This document shows, piece by piece, positions 15,501 through 27,130 of a stretch of 38,282 bases of DNA. Both the position numbers and the translations under genes were made by a program. The number at the start of each line of letters is the position of its first letter. Within the stretch, counting starts at the first letter, position 1. Source of the DNA: Eimeria necatrix. Taxonomy: Eukaryota; Apicomplexa; Conoidasida; Eucoccidiorida; Eimeriidae. The stretch spans positions 1-38,282 of the forward strand of contig NW_013653761.1 in the NCBI RefSeq assembly GCF_000499385.1. The letters run 5' to 3'. A model generated the notes under the pieces. The model was not told the DNA's origin. It did no database searches and saw only the letters and a program-made list of their open reading frames with translations.

Positions 15501-15687
15501 CCTTAAAGGAAAAGAGAACCTGTGCCACCTCCCTGTCAGAACCTGAGCTCTCAGGGTGCCTTCGGACGGTGCACAAAAGGCAGCGCCCGCCATCAACCGG
15601 TAGCTCGACGACACATGCATTTGCATCTGCGCCCTCGAGAAGAGGCAGTGCCTCTTGCTGCTGCTGCTCCTGTTTTTCGTTCGCCAT
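6541..15687 (-). CDS. GWD: Alpha-glucan, water dikinase (17 coding exons, complete)
   Basis: This enzyme transfers the beta-phosphate of ATP to glucosyl units of amylopectin, releasing AMP and phosphate, and so makes the granule surface degradable; in coccidians this polymer is cytosolic. Exons, 5' to 3' on the minus strand: 15687-15452, 15179-14805, 14310-13902, 13258-12996, 12711-12403, 12220-12025, 11834-11136, 10885-10673, 10572-10142, 9866-9467, 9271-9074, 8924-8659, 8373-7875, 7638-7548, 7338-7203, 6979-6820, 6645-6541. All introns are GT-AG (100-643 bases) and all phases agree, giving 1661 residues; plant GWD1 is somewhat shorter. Order seen: CBM45-like motifs LLLHWG (W79), LLLHWG (W244) and VLRWG (W477); a Glu/Lys-rich linker near 395-428; YEQWHQKLHNNTTPDD near residue 810; the phosphohistidine motif SPDILSHVSVRARN with His1219; and the ATP-binding domain with VGSKSLN, TPASVALPFG, RSDSNGEDLEGFAGAGLF and the terminal DIEGVV...VQTRPQV. 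The start ATG has an in-frame TAG six codons upstream. The two introns over 300 bases (14311-14804 and 13259-13901) hold nothing I recognise. Family identity is near certain. The least sure point is the 5' edge of exon 9, in a poorly conserved part. Confidence 0.96.
13010..13110 (-). other. Glu/Lys-rich charged linker in the dikinase
   Basis: Within exon 4 of the dikinase, a purine-rich coding strand encodes a highly charged helix-prone stretch (about residues 392-428) with motifs such as AAEEEKEREERKKKWN. It lies between the second and third CBM45-like modules. A helical spacer holding two starch-binding modules apart is an inference from composition; I see no heptad pattern strong enough to call a coiled coil with certainty. 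Confidence 0.6.
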
Positions 15688-18600
15688 CTCTACCTGTTCA
15701 GTCTGCTATGGTAAACCTCGTGGACTGCCCAGAGTCGAAATGGGATTTCATGGCGTCCCCGCGGGCAAGGAGACGGCGACTTTCTGGGAGGACCTTTCAG
15801 ACAACAGTTGCTGTATTGGAGACTCGCGGGCAAACGAAAGTTTGGCTGCAGGGCACAGCAAACCCCACAAGCTGCTCCTCTACAAGGGTACAGTTATCTC
15901 AATCTGGGTTGACTTCCGCGTTTATGCGGAGAGACGACCACTTTTTGGAGGACTCTACTGCCACTCACTGCGGCAGAAAGTGTGATCGAGAGAAGAGAAA
16001 CAAACTTAGATGGGCACTAGCTTGTCCCACCAATTCCGCCTCACGCGACCACGGGCAACCGCTGAAGGCGTGAGCGAGGAGGGAGTGCCAATATCAAACT
16101 CATTTTACCTGGGTTTGGCTCAACTGGAAATGAATTTGTTCAGTCCTTGGCAAGCGCTTATTGCAGTATAGGGTGAGCGAGCTGGGAGAGGAGATTAAGG
16201 GCCTCTCTTACCCCTAGGCTCCACTTTCACACCGGCCGGAGCAGCCGACACTCCAGCAACAGACCGAATGTGTTCTGTTTTTCAGGAGGGACCGCCATCA
16301 CATGCAAAACCTTAAATTAGCCTTTAAGCATTATTCAAGCTATATAATCAGCGAATCTGCAGGATTTAAACACATTTTTCAATGTTGTTTTGCACTGCCG
16401 CACGGTGTGTGTGCGTTACCTTCTGAAGTGCGGTGCTACAAACGGCAAATATCAGTATAGAACTTCATCTCTATGACTCATTATTTTAAAAGGAAACCGC
16501 TTCTACGTCTCTTTTGCTCCTAGTGCATCCTGATTTAGGCATTCGGGCCGAGTTCGTGGTTTGCGTGTATTCCAGATTTTACAGCTCCAGATGTAACGGT
16601 TCTTTGACGGAGTTGCACACCACTTCGCTCCGTTAGTTTTTCTTTTCAGGCAGTTCATGTCATTGTTATGAAAGTGAAGGGCCGTTTAGACTGCCGCATA
16701 TAGCCGGTCCTACGAAGCCAATCACGACCCAGGTGGAAATGAAGGTGCAGATGCATAACTGAAACAGGATTTTCAACGTACTATGCCAGGTGCTCTCAAG
16801 TTAGTTTCATACAGCACGACTCTAATGTTGGGGTCTCCAAAAGAACTGAGCAAACCTGCCACGGTTCAGCACGGGTCCCGCCCTTGGGCTGATCTGAGAA
16901 GTGTGTAATCCACAATTACATCATCCATCAACGCTGTCTTATGTATATACATCCACAATACTGATTTCGTACCATTTGGAAGCAGCTGATTTATTTTGAT
17001 ACCCTAACGGTTGTTTTGTATTGGCGAGGCACCCGTGGAATGCGATGCTTGAATAGCTGTAGGAGAGCAAGGGCAACTGCGCTCTGCAGACTACAAACGA
17101 AAGTGACTTTCTTACCTGATGAACCTGCATCTTTCTAAATTCAATTGGCAGCCTTTACTGGAGTTGTTGCAGTGCAATCGCCAACCCGAGAAACTTTGGC
17201 AACTAGCTTTAGCTGCCCACTAGAGTGGGTTATGATCTCAACTCATAATCAAACATTGGGCTAGAGTGTGCAAGAGTAGAATGGGCCTTTTCTTTGGGCA
17301 TTTCAAAAATATGATATGTGGGGGTGATTTGACGTGCATGAATCGAGTGCCGGGGCACTACTTGATTTCCTTCTGCGCACGTTCGTCTCTCCTTCTGCTA
17401 GGCGGCTTTGTCTTGTCAGAAGAAAGCAAAAGGCATATTCCAAGAGGTGCATACGAAAGCCATATATAGGCGACTTGATAAATTTTGCTGATCGCCTACT
17501 TTCGGCTACTTGGCCGTTCGTCCCACGACCGAAAAAATCGGAATAACTGGGCGAGCGGGCCGGAGCATCTATCAAGATACGCTTACACCAGAATAATGGA
17601 GGCGTCTCAGTCTACACAATTTTCTCCAACACGGAGGCCCCCACAGCGCTGGTCCAGCGCGCCCGTGTCCAAAAGTAGGCCACGTAGCCTTGAACAGCCC
17701 TCCCTTCATGCTAGACAGCCTTCCAGCCTCACCTGCTGATATTCTGGTTGGACACTTTCACGATGCCCTCATTTTCTCAGCGAAAATCAACGGACCGACC
17801 GCAATCATTCCGTTGCCACAAAAGCCTTTCTCCAGTAGTAGACAAAAATTTGAATAGTTTTGCAGATTTTCCAGGCTAGTGAAATCCGCCCTTTCATGTA
17901 CGTCATTTGCAAATGAATTCCGCTTCTTTATTAATGCATTTTGCAAGCCTGTAGTGAGCGAGATTCCCCCTAGGAGCATCAGAATATCGGGGGGCTGCTA
18001 CGGCTAGTGACAGGTACCGTATTCTGCATCCGTCTCCGCATACGCGTCTAATATCATACTGTGGCTTTAAGTAAACTGTCACTGCTTGTTTGACTCTATC
18101 TTCCAAAATAAGCAAAGTCACAAGACCGCTGGTTCATCCGTAACTTCTGTTGAGTCCTTGAGATTAACGACACTAGCCTTTATTATGGTGCAGGTCGTGT
18201 GGTAAGTTGGCCAAGGAAAAATGCGGTAAATCTGCTTCTGGCGTGGCCCAACCCTTGTGCTTCTGCCCTCTCAAAGTGAGATGAGTGCACCTGGCGATCG
18301 CTTTTTCACTGGTTAGCTGCGATTTGGCGGATAATGTCAAACGGCTGGAAGTGCAAGGAGCAGAGCCCCCTTTAAGTCCGATCCCGTTCTCCTTTTAAAA
18401 AATCAGTGCGCCAGAACACTTTTTGCTTTACACCTCTTGAAGTCGTCGCTCCAATAGAGCTGGCCATCGCTTAGTTTCGTACATCTTGTCTCTTCTGAAC
18501 TAAGGAAGATCCCCACTGTATTGCTGCTCATGAATCAATGACTGCAAGACACTTAGCGGCTCTCTTGCCGAATTCATTTGAACCAAGATGCGCCATATGC

Positions 18601-20151
18601 GCCCCATCGCCTGCCCCAGCTGCGCTGCGTCCTCTGTTCGGTTCCATTTGCGCTGCGGGTTCGACCGCCTGCCTCTTGAAAAGGCTCTGCTGTGGAAATG
18701 TGCTCGTGTTAGCGTTCTGGTGTTTAAGTGGTCTGGTATTGTGGCGGCAGGAATTGCCATCGGCCCTTCTGGGCAGGCCAAGCGTGCAGCAGATATCCTG
18801 GATCTTGCACATGCATCTCCCACTCCTTGCGCACGTCAGTAACTACAGGGCTTTGATGCGTGCAATGATAGAAATCCCAGGGTTCAGTTAGGCTAGTTAA
18901 CAGTTTTCTAGCGCTACTAAGTCAAAATAAAGGTAAAATCTGGAATGCTCCCTAATTGAAGTGAGCTACGCCCATCCGGCTCTGCTCTTACAAAGTTTTC
19001 TTGCTTTGCTCGTGCAAGCAGTTGTGGAACCGAGCTCTACATTAAAAGGCATTAACTTTCTTTCTTCTTAAGCCTTGTTCTTTTGAACAGGAAGTTTGTT
19101 CTCTGTCTCCCAATGTGCGTTTGGCTGGAAGCACCGACTGACAATGCTAGCCGCAGACGCTGGCCTCATTGCACTGCGGCCTACGCCTGATCCACTAAAG
19201 ACCCTATATATTTTCTTCATTCAGAATTTACAGCCTCTGAGGGTTATTCCTGATCAAATCGCCTTGCTGCGCCTCGGAAATTCTATTCCAGTGCTGTTCC
19301 AGTCCAGTTCAGTGGCCCCCGACTGCTGACGACTCGAAGAGCGGCCTGCATTCACTGCTCCCTGTGCTTCTGTTTTCCCCAAATTAATTCAGATAACTAC
19401 TTTTGTAGCGTTTTTCGCCGAAGTAATGCCGTAAATATTAGGTTTCAAGCGGAAGAATGGCACGCCGGAGCGCACAACTCCACTGGCCCATACTAAGTGT
19501 TCTCCACAGCTACTTACTCAGTGTGTCTTCACGTAGACGAGCCCGCTTTCATCTAGCTTGCATTCAGAAAGTATTATGGCGATAATCTGCAACCACTTGG
19601 GCAGCCATCGTGCTGTGCCTTGATGCCCGTAACCCCCACTGCCAATCTGACTGTACTTATACAATTGCCCGCTCTTCCCCAGAGCGCGCACAACTGTGAA
19701 TACCATTGACTACCCACGAATACTCACTGTGAGTGCCTGCATGTCTTACTTATTTAGTGGTACCGTTACTTGTTATACAAGCAGGAGGATACTCGACATC
19801 CTTGACTATAGATCCTCCGCCTCAGGGAAGCAGCTGGGTGCGGCCCTCTGTAGCCAAATTGTTGTCGCCTCAAAAATACTCTTCTCACGTATCACTGAGT
19901 CTGGTGTCGGTTGCCATGTCATTCATGAAGAGAAAATAAGAGTTTGTGGCAACGGACTGCCTGATTGTGAGCAGGCGCACAGGCCCTCCTCAATCGCACT
20001 GTGCCTGGCACAGGGAACGGGCAACATGCCGTGAAGGCGTTAACACTTGGCAAACGCGAGGAGAATTTTCATTCTTGTTTGTTCCCAGGCGCTTTCCAGG
20101 CGGTCCTATAAGCGACCTGATCGCACCTGTTGAGTCTCCAGAACACCTGCA

Positions 20152-20212
20152 TGGTCGAGGTACCAGCTCCGCAACTCCTCTCAGTGGAGTTGCGGAGCTG
20201 GTACCTCGACCA
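20152..20212. repeat. Perfect 27-bp inverted repeat with 7-base loop
   Basis: The left arm at 20152-20178 and the right arm at 20186-20212 are exact reverse complements over 27 bases, separated by TCTCAGT. The arms are mixed-sequence and about 60 percent GC, include the KpnI-type palindrome GGTACC, and so are not low-complexity. A transcript from either strand would fold into a long, fully paired hairpin. The pairing stops sharply at both ends. I do not recognise it as the end of a known transposon and see no target-site duplication. It may be a fold-back element remnant, a small-RNA precursor or a recent inverted duplication. Confidence 0.95.
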
Positions 20213-21317
20213 AGAGCCAAGGAGAAAAGGCCGGACTCTACGATGCAGACGGACATAAAGCGTCTGCACAAGTCACCATCTGGTCAACTTACAAACAGGA
20301 TGCAACCTTCTGAAAAGGGAAGCGATGCTGTCCTGCGGGTCGTGGATCGGTTGAGCATGCTGGTCCATTAGATCCCCAGACTTGCGGATGCTTGAGTCCC
20401 AAGCCGCTGTTCGCTAACAGGCTGGCTGTGATGTCCGCAGCACCAGAACACCACATCTACTGTCCCTTGCTTGAGTGTGAGTCAGCCTCGGACCCCGTCC
20501 CTCGGTTATCTTCAGCTCGGTCCGGCTCGCCAGGCTGGTGCCAGCACTTGCAGAGATGCTCTCTGCGAACTACATATGGGGGTCTCTGGCACAGCTCGAG
20601 TACGAGGCAATTAAGACAGCTGCGTTTCGTCCCCCTATATCTGCAGAGCTACGCTAATGAAGGATGTTTCACCCTGTGTTGCCTTCTCTGTTTGTGCCCT
20701 CATCTAATGCAGGCTCAGGCAGACTTATCGTGCTCGTCCACAGTACTCCAATGATTGGACACTCTTCCAAAGGGGCAATTCGCTTCTTCTGACGTCAGTA
20801 AAGTGTGCAAGTTTCCATAAAAAACGGACTTTTGGGTATGAAACTCTGGGACTAGTGGTCTAGGATCATTCTGGTCGTTGGTGCTAGAAGCGGCGCAGGT
20901 GTCCAAAAACCCCGTGCATGCTATTCGGTTAGCATTGCTCGCCACAGGTGGCAATGGATTGAAAGATTGCTTCAAAGCATTCAAAGCAAGCCTGCGAGCT
21001 GCGATGGCGAAACTAGCATTTGCGCATGAGTTGCGCCTGCCACTCAATCCCCAAACTTACAGGCTGCACTCCGATATTAACCCTCGCGAGCCGGCGAATC
21101 ACTTGAGGAGAAAATCCTTGCTCCCGCGACTCCTGGGCGTTAGTTCTTCTCTTCAAGCGAGTACAAGTGGCGCGTTGCTCATTTTGATGCAAGAAAGTGT
21201 TGTGCAGTTGGCAGTAAAGTACCCTCCGTGCTCCTCCAAAACGCTCTCAGAGAGGCTACCTTGGACCGAGAATTAACGCTGATTCGTCTAGCAGAGCTCT
21301 GCGCTCTTGCTTTTTTT

Positions 21318-21361
21318 ACACCTTTCGCTAAAGCATCCCACACCTTTGGCTAAAGTGTCCC
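21318..21361. repeat. 22-bp direct tandem duplication
   Basis: Two adjacent 22-base copies begin ACACCTTT and end TCCC (21318-21339 and 21340-21361) and differ at three positions. They follow a run of seven T. They lie about 250 bases downstream of the stop codon of the minus-strand RBR gene, so they may be part of its 3' untranslated region. No function is evident. Confidence 0.85.
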
Positions 21362-21612
21362 ACTACTTGATGCGTACGAGGGAGCAAAATGCACAACTTG
21401 GTTGGCACTCACTAGAATGGGAAACCTGCAGCTACCAAAACTCCAGCACGATGGTTCAACAGTGACACAACACTATACAGCTTCAATCCGCCATTTGATT
21501 GGCTGATGCAGCGACAAACTGACGGAAGTCCATGCAGCTACTTTCCGTCCTAGAAAAAGGGGCATCACCGCTGCAGCCCTGTCTTTAACGCCGTGGGCTG
21601 TTGCTTTTTGCC

Positions 21613-24440
21613 TCAGCCTGTTTCTCTCTCGTTGACGTGCACTGCGTGTGCCACAAATTCGTCTTCGAAAACATCGCAAATTTTTGCGAAGAATCCTCGG
21701 ACGATTGCAGTTAGGTCGAGCAACTGCATCTTGAATGTGATGAGATCGGCAGGATCCCTGTCAACATACGCCTTGGGCTCAAAGGTTTCTAGCTTTTCCT
21801 GCAGCAAATCGAGGCTACGTTCGAGTTGCCCTTGATGGAACTCAAAGAGGTGTTTCTGTCGACTCTCTGGAAATTCAGCAAAAAACGCAAATGCGTACGA
21901 CCACTTCAGCATTCGCCGACACTCGACTACCTGCAGCCACCCCTTCTCCAAGAAGTCCCAATCGAAATCTTCTCCAAACCCTAACGAATATCTGGCGTCT
22001 CTGTTGCGAGACTTTGTCATGCCACCTCGCTCCCCTGGCCTGCTCGGGCTGCTGCTTTCCGATGCACAGCTATGGGGTGCTTTGTCCCCCTTGCTATCTG
22101 CTGCTGGCTGCACTGCAGCACATGTTGGGGATAGCCCTGCGGCAGCGGCAGCTACTTCCCGACACCTTTTTAGTTGGCTTAACTGCATGCGCGCAGCCAC
22201 TTGTTGCCCATGGTTGTGTGCTCTGTATCGTTCAAAAAAATGCGCATACCGCTCAAGCGAGTGTTGCGCGTCCCCACTGCCGCTGCCCTCCTTAGCTTCC
22301 CCACCGCGTTGCTCATACACATTGCAGCGGTAAAAACTCCGGGTCGAATGCTGCTTCCAGTCGCCAAGACAGAGCCAGCAGAATTCGTGCTGGCAGTAGC
22401 ACCGCATGTGCATACATCCCTTATCTTTTTGGATGGGACGGCGGCACTTGGGACATGGCTGTGTATTGCAAGATATCCATGTCACGCTATCAGCCTCTCG
22501 CACGTTCTTCCGCCTCCATGCTGCGATGACGCGACAAGAAATCGGACGGTGTGGCTCTTCCCCACACATTACGCAGAATCGAGCGCCGCAGCTACAGGTT
22601 ACATCTGCGACGAGTGCCACTTCGGCTGCTGAGAAGTTGCAGAAGGAGTCACTATCCGAGCAGCTTACTCCTGCTGGAACGAGCTCCACCGCTTGCTGGC
22701 ACATTGGAGATGGACACCACGCCACAGCGAGATGCTTCCCAACAAACTGCTCACGAGCGAACATGCGCAATCGAGCGACCGCTGACGGGCCCCGAAATCG
22801 GTTCCACACATCCATTGTTACAAGCTCCAAGCAACCAGGAAAAGGGCACCTACATAGCAACGAACACAAGCACTTCTATGCACCGTGGCAAAACCTATTT
22901 GCGACCTGCATAATTTATGGAACACGTGATACATTAGCTGGTCATCTGAACGGTTAGCTACTCTCGAATCCTGGAAAGTCCCAGCAGATTACAACAGCTC
23001 GATGATTCTCGCTCTCCGCGCAAACGCACACGCGCGAAAAATACATTTCTAGTTTGTGGCACAAGCGGTGTATGAGTCCTTGTGAACCGACTTCGAGACA
23101 AAAGTGGTCGCGTGCAGCGGGGGCATCTACAACTTGACGGAAAGCCAACCAAAAATGTTAACGTTTAAAACGATTTTCAGTGCTCATTTGCTCCGCACGC
23201 GAATCCTCTGAAAGGAAATCAGCCCCGAAAAATTGCCTGACCGATTCCCATTCTGCTCACCGAGCATCCAGGGCGCGTTGCGGGCCTTCTGTGACCAAGG
23301 CGTCTAAATAGCCTATCCACGCGCTGCAGCATTACACGCAGCTCACCGCAGCAACTCAAAACGTTTCGTTCGTCACAGGTTTCACTTAAGGACTGGTTGT
23401 TTACACATGTGCACGGCCAAGGTATCGGTTTTTCCAATGCTCACGCATTCGAGTATCGATGGCTGCATTTGAGGGCAAACGTTTCAGTCAGCGGGACGAC
23501 ACATGCAGTGACGGGGCATTCAAACATGTCACCAGCCTCCTCCTTCTTTGAAACGTCCACGGAAGTGCAAGGCGTCTTCAGCGAGCTGTCCGATGCTTCG
23601 GGCTCCGCTGGGGCAGATTCACACTCCGCCGCACCAGGTGCGTCTTCCCTGTCCTGCTCGAGAACGACCGGTGGAAGTCTGCCCTGCAAAATCCAACACA
23701 TCCACACATCATCCTGCTGCACAACTGGAAAAAAGTGGAGAAAGAGACAAGAGGATGTGACACAAACGTTATGTCCAGCATACAGTCACTTCCCAGGAAC
23801 GAGCTCTCCGCTCCTCCCACACAAGCCCTGTCACCTTACAGCTTACGCCTCAACTTACAGTCACACTTGAGTCGATGTATGAAGCCTACCTTCCGCAAGA
23901 CTGCAGCGCTGTCGTTGAACCATTCCTGAATCAAGGCATCGCTTCTCCAGTCGAACTTGCGCAACAAAATTCTGCAAGCAGCAAATCACGTCAAAGCTCA
24001 AGGCCAAAAAATGCAAACAAAGATCGAGTCTATGGAGAAGGGAGAAGCGCGATTTAATCTGCGCAAACCATTCTCCATAGCCCTGCACTCCAGGAAGCTC
24101 ACCCCACGAACGCTTCGTTCAAACCCATGAGTGCTGCGGTCTCGCGAATGAGTTCATCGATTCGTCGGTCCAGCGACTCCGGTGAATGATATCGAGGGAT
24201 CAAGCCCTGAAAATAGTGGTAGATTCCTCAATATACGTACATTGTTGCTCTACCACGGCCATGTGCACATAACGAAGCAGTCTGCAATGAGTGAGTGGTC
24301 TAGCCTGTTAAAGACTCATGAATTCTGCATACCTTTGACTGAGGAGAAGCAATTGCGCTCTCCATGAGTTCATCGTCATCGTAAATGAACTCATCGAGCT
24401 CACAGCCCTCAGCGCACACACCATCCGACTCCACCTCCAT
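21613..24440 (-). CDS. Ariadne-family RBR E3 ubiquitin ligase (6 coding exons, complete)
   Basis: RBR ligases accept ubiquitin from an E2 on a RING2 cysteine and pass it to a substrate. Exons, 5' to 3': 24440-24333, 24206-24103, 23971-23890, 23683-23445, 23323-23261, 22849-21613. All introns are GT-AG, all phases match, giving 610 residues, close to human HHARI (557). Order: acidic N-terminus (DEFIYDDDELM, 17-27) typical of Ariadne proteins; a UBA-like helix segment near 72-98 (LLRKFDWRSDALI); RING1 at 154-205; IBR with Cys244, 249, 284, 286, 291, 294, His299 and Cys304; RING2 at 331 onward (CPKC, then KDKGCMHM with the catalytic-position Cys344, then HEFCWLCLGDW); and a C-terminal Ariadne domain (SLERYAHFFERYRAH; LKWSYAFAFF; LERSLDLLQEKLE) broken by a low-complexity insert. 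The ATG lies in the context AACATGG with an in-frame TAA seven codons upstream. RING1 is odd: Ser176 and Ala179 replace two zinc cysteines and Thr157 a third. The last intron (22850-23260) holds nothing I recognise. Identity as an Ariadne RBR protein is firm; substrate and E2 are unknown. Confidence 0.95.
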
Positions 24441-25403
24441 GTTCTCCGCGTATTGCTTTTAGTGCGTGGTGTCGATGCCAAGCAACGCCGCTCAGTCCCT
24501 TAGCCAAACAGGAAGTGACCCGGCTGGGCACTACCATGCGGCTCGCTGGGGTAAAACGATGGAAACACGATAATCAACTGCGCCGGGCTTGTACACTCCG
24601 GTGACGGCCTCGAGCGTCTGAGCGGTGTCTTAAGGCATTCGAGATAGCTCAGCGATTCGCTGTGTCAACATCATGCGAATGGGGCTCCGCAGCAAAGCTG
24701 AGAAGCTACGGGGTGGACTATCGCCACGTTGTCCATCCCGCAGACAACTGCGTTCCACCCTAGCCCAACGTGTCTCAGTGCTCCTCACTGGAAGCAATCA
24801 GAATGAAGCTCGGCCTCAGTCTTGTAAAAAAAGAAGCTGAAACATCCTTTGCTCCTAAACGCGTTGTTGGTCAGTTTACAACGTCGCTGGAAGCCCCGTG
24901 GTGCAGCGTCCACGGGCTATCGCGGCATCAGCCGTGAAAGAAAAACATCTGTATTCAGCATTTTTTCTATATCAGCCTTATTAAACCAATTCGCTTAGTC
25001 TCTGTGAATGTGCAAACGACTAATGACGGGCTTGCGCTATATCGAGCGTAGTTCGTGTCTCAAACGCATACGGCGGAATAGGGGTTGCGTTTGCAGAATT
25101 TGTCGAGCCCTAATGGCATTTTTGACGCCAGTATCAAGCGACCAGACGCCGATTGCATTCAAACAATATATCGCGCTATTCAGCCCACAACTTATGGGGA
25201 ACCAACTAGCGGGGGCCGTGTGTCGTGCGCGTGTAGAGCTTCTGAAGGTTCTGTTATTCTACCAATCCATCACTGTGGAATGGATGCCTCTGTAGGAAAT
25301 TTTTGATGCTTTTTTTCCGTGATACTAGGCCCTAACAGATTTCCCAGATTTCTCCAGCGGGCCGTGCACGCCAGTAGATGTAACACTGCTGGTTACTGAA
25401 AAT

Positions 25404-25433
25404 TAGAACAAGTTTTGATGGAAACTTGTTCTA
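25404..25433. repeat. 12-bp inverted repeat with 6-base loop
   Basis: The arm TAGAACAAGTTT at 25404-25415 is the exact reverse complement of 25422-25433, with loop TGATGG. A further three A:T pairs follow after one mismatch. The right side runs into a short T-rich stretch. It could form a stem-loop in RNA. In a eukaryote this is not evidence for a terminator. No gene adjoins it closely, so I assign no role. Confidence 0.8.
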
Positions 25434-27130
25434 TTTTATATGGAAAGATAATCCTTCCGTGACCACCGTTCCGGTTGTATTGAATGCGACGTCCAATGCG
25501 ACAAATGATAGGTGGTTTGGGGCCGTATAAGAGACAACGCGATGAGGTGCTGAGCCGCACTCGAAAGCATCTGCCTTAACAGGGAAAGCAGCCACTTCCG
25601 CCTGTGACACATTTCAGTGCAGTAATTGAGCATTATTTCTCCTCAGAGCGTAGCGTCGATGCTCTGACAGCAGTAGAGGCCCTTGCCTTGAGGGATTAGC
25701 CCGCCGGATTTCTGCACTCTCTGGTGGTTAACTTAACCGTATCATTGCCCCATTCACTAGTTCCTTGAAAGTAGTTTCTGGTCAATCTTAGTTGAGAAAA
25801 CAAGGCCAGCTCGGACTCGTAGTGGATTCCTTTATTCATGAAATTGTTGGCCCTCTTTGGCGTAGTCGTGGCCGCAATGCGAGTGAGAAAATGCGCAGTG
25901 TTTTTCTGTCATCAATTCTTGTTTTCCACTATACTGCCGTCTAGGTAGATTTAGAGCTTATGGAGATAGAGCAGCACGCTTTCTAGCAAGCACTCCCTGG
26001 CCTCTAGTGCTATTTTATTGTTCTCGGGGGTGGCATTGCCCGAAAGTGGCCTAAGGCCTCAATTGCTTGAAAGTAATTTGGGCAAGCAGACTGATATTCT
26101 TTGAAAAACTACGGCGAAGTTGCTTCCCTATAACTGTTTCTTCCTCCCTGAGTGACTTGGCCCGGTTTCTCAAAGAGCGCTTGATGTGCTCCATTTCTGG
26201 CTCCAGGGGAAGCTCGCACAATTCATACCCCACGTTCGTCGATTCGAAGTTTTGATTATTTTGGTTTGAGGAGCCAAAGTAATTCTGCGTTATTATCCTA
26301 CAGGAAGATACTTGACTGCCCTCAGCCTGAACATGCCAGCTACATGTTCAGCTGCTGTGTATCCTTATCATTTTGTGTTGGGAACTAAGGCAAATAGAGG
26401 CATATTTGTGGTGGTAGACCTGTTTTGTCTTACTGCGCAATTACAGAGTGGGGAAAGCTGCTGCCCTGGAGTAAGGGCGTAGGTTAGATAGCAGTTCATA
26501 ACCTGTTTGGTTGTAGTCCTGCAGGGAAGAGAGCAGAGAGGGCCATTCCTTATTTCCACCTTGTGACTTACTTCGGGTAGAGCAACGTTTTGGATAGAAC
26601 ATGCACGGAAGCTAACTTTGGCACTGCTGCGGTTGTTTTTGTAGGACCCGATTCTCAATGTCATTCGAGACTTCTTAAGCTTTAGTCATGCTCCTCTGAT
26701 CGCTGCGTGCGTATACTTCGTGATAATTTAAAGCCTAAAAAGGGCTTTGGGTTATTCGCAAGTGTTTTATAACAAGGTTGGAAGAGACTGGCGCAGTTTC
26801 TGTACATGTTTCCGTCAGTGTGCATTGACTTTGCCACCTGATAGGAGTTGCATCACGAGCAAACGCCTCCACTGGAGCCAAGCGAGCCCTGATGGCTCTA
26901 CTGTAATCCCTAAAATCATAAATTCCATATGTGAAGTTCTCCACACAGAGGTTTTGCAGTAGAAATAATGCAATTCCATTGGTTCTTCGGCAGGAGCAAC
27001 TCACCGTCTTGCCTTTACTGAATTTCGTGTCACTTGACTTTGCAGGAATTTGAGCCGTCAAAGCGTCTGCACATACAGGAAATGCGCCCTCTTAATTCGC
27101 CACTCTGTCTTCCAAAGAGGGGCTAGGTAA

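Larger units (their letters stand above)
15688..21612. other. Intergenic region, 5' of the dikinase and 3' of the RBR ligase
   Basis: The left end should carry the promoter of the minus-strand dikinase gene and the right end the 3' untranslated region of the minus-strand RBR gene. Between them, open frames on both strands reach about 140 codons and overlap without family motifs, so I call none. The clear non-random structures are the perfect inverted repeat at 20152-20212 and the 22-bp duplication at 21318-21361, listed separately. An undetected gene of short exons cannot be excluded. Confidence 0.45.

Noticed and set aside
15407..16073. Open frames of 192 and 183 codons on the plus strand
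   Set aside because: They largely overlap the first exon of the minus-strand dikinase and show no independent motif; the dikinase frame is supported by homology.
17334..18000. Apparent decayed gene on the plus strand: in-frame stretches separated by single stops and one frame change at an A run near 17675
   Set aside because: Minus-strand frames over the same bases look equally protein-like, so the impression is not discriminating. No homology was recognised.
18640..18680. Sequence resembling a tRNA T-arm (GGGTTCGACC)
   Set aside because: No matching acceptor stem, D-arm or anticodon arm could be found around it.
20391..20658. Possible terminal exons on the plus strand (a protein-like frame ending with TAA near 20658 after TTATCTTCAG)
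   Set aside because: Joining it to the upstream open frame requires an intron of about 40 bases, whereas introns of the firm genes here are 100 bases or more. The remaining segment is too short to support alone.
20715..21276. Overlapping open frames of 110 and 132 codons on opposite strands
   Set aside because: Both look protein-like and contradict each other. Lengths are within chance expectation and neither has a known motif.
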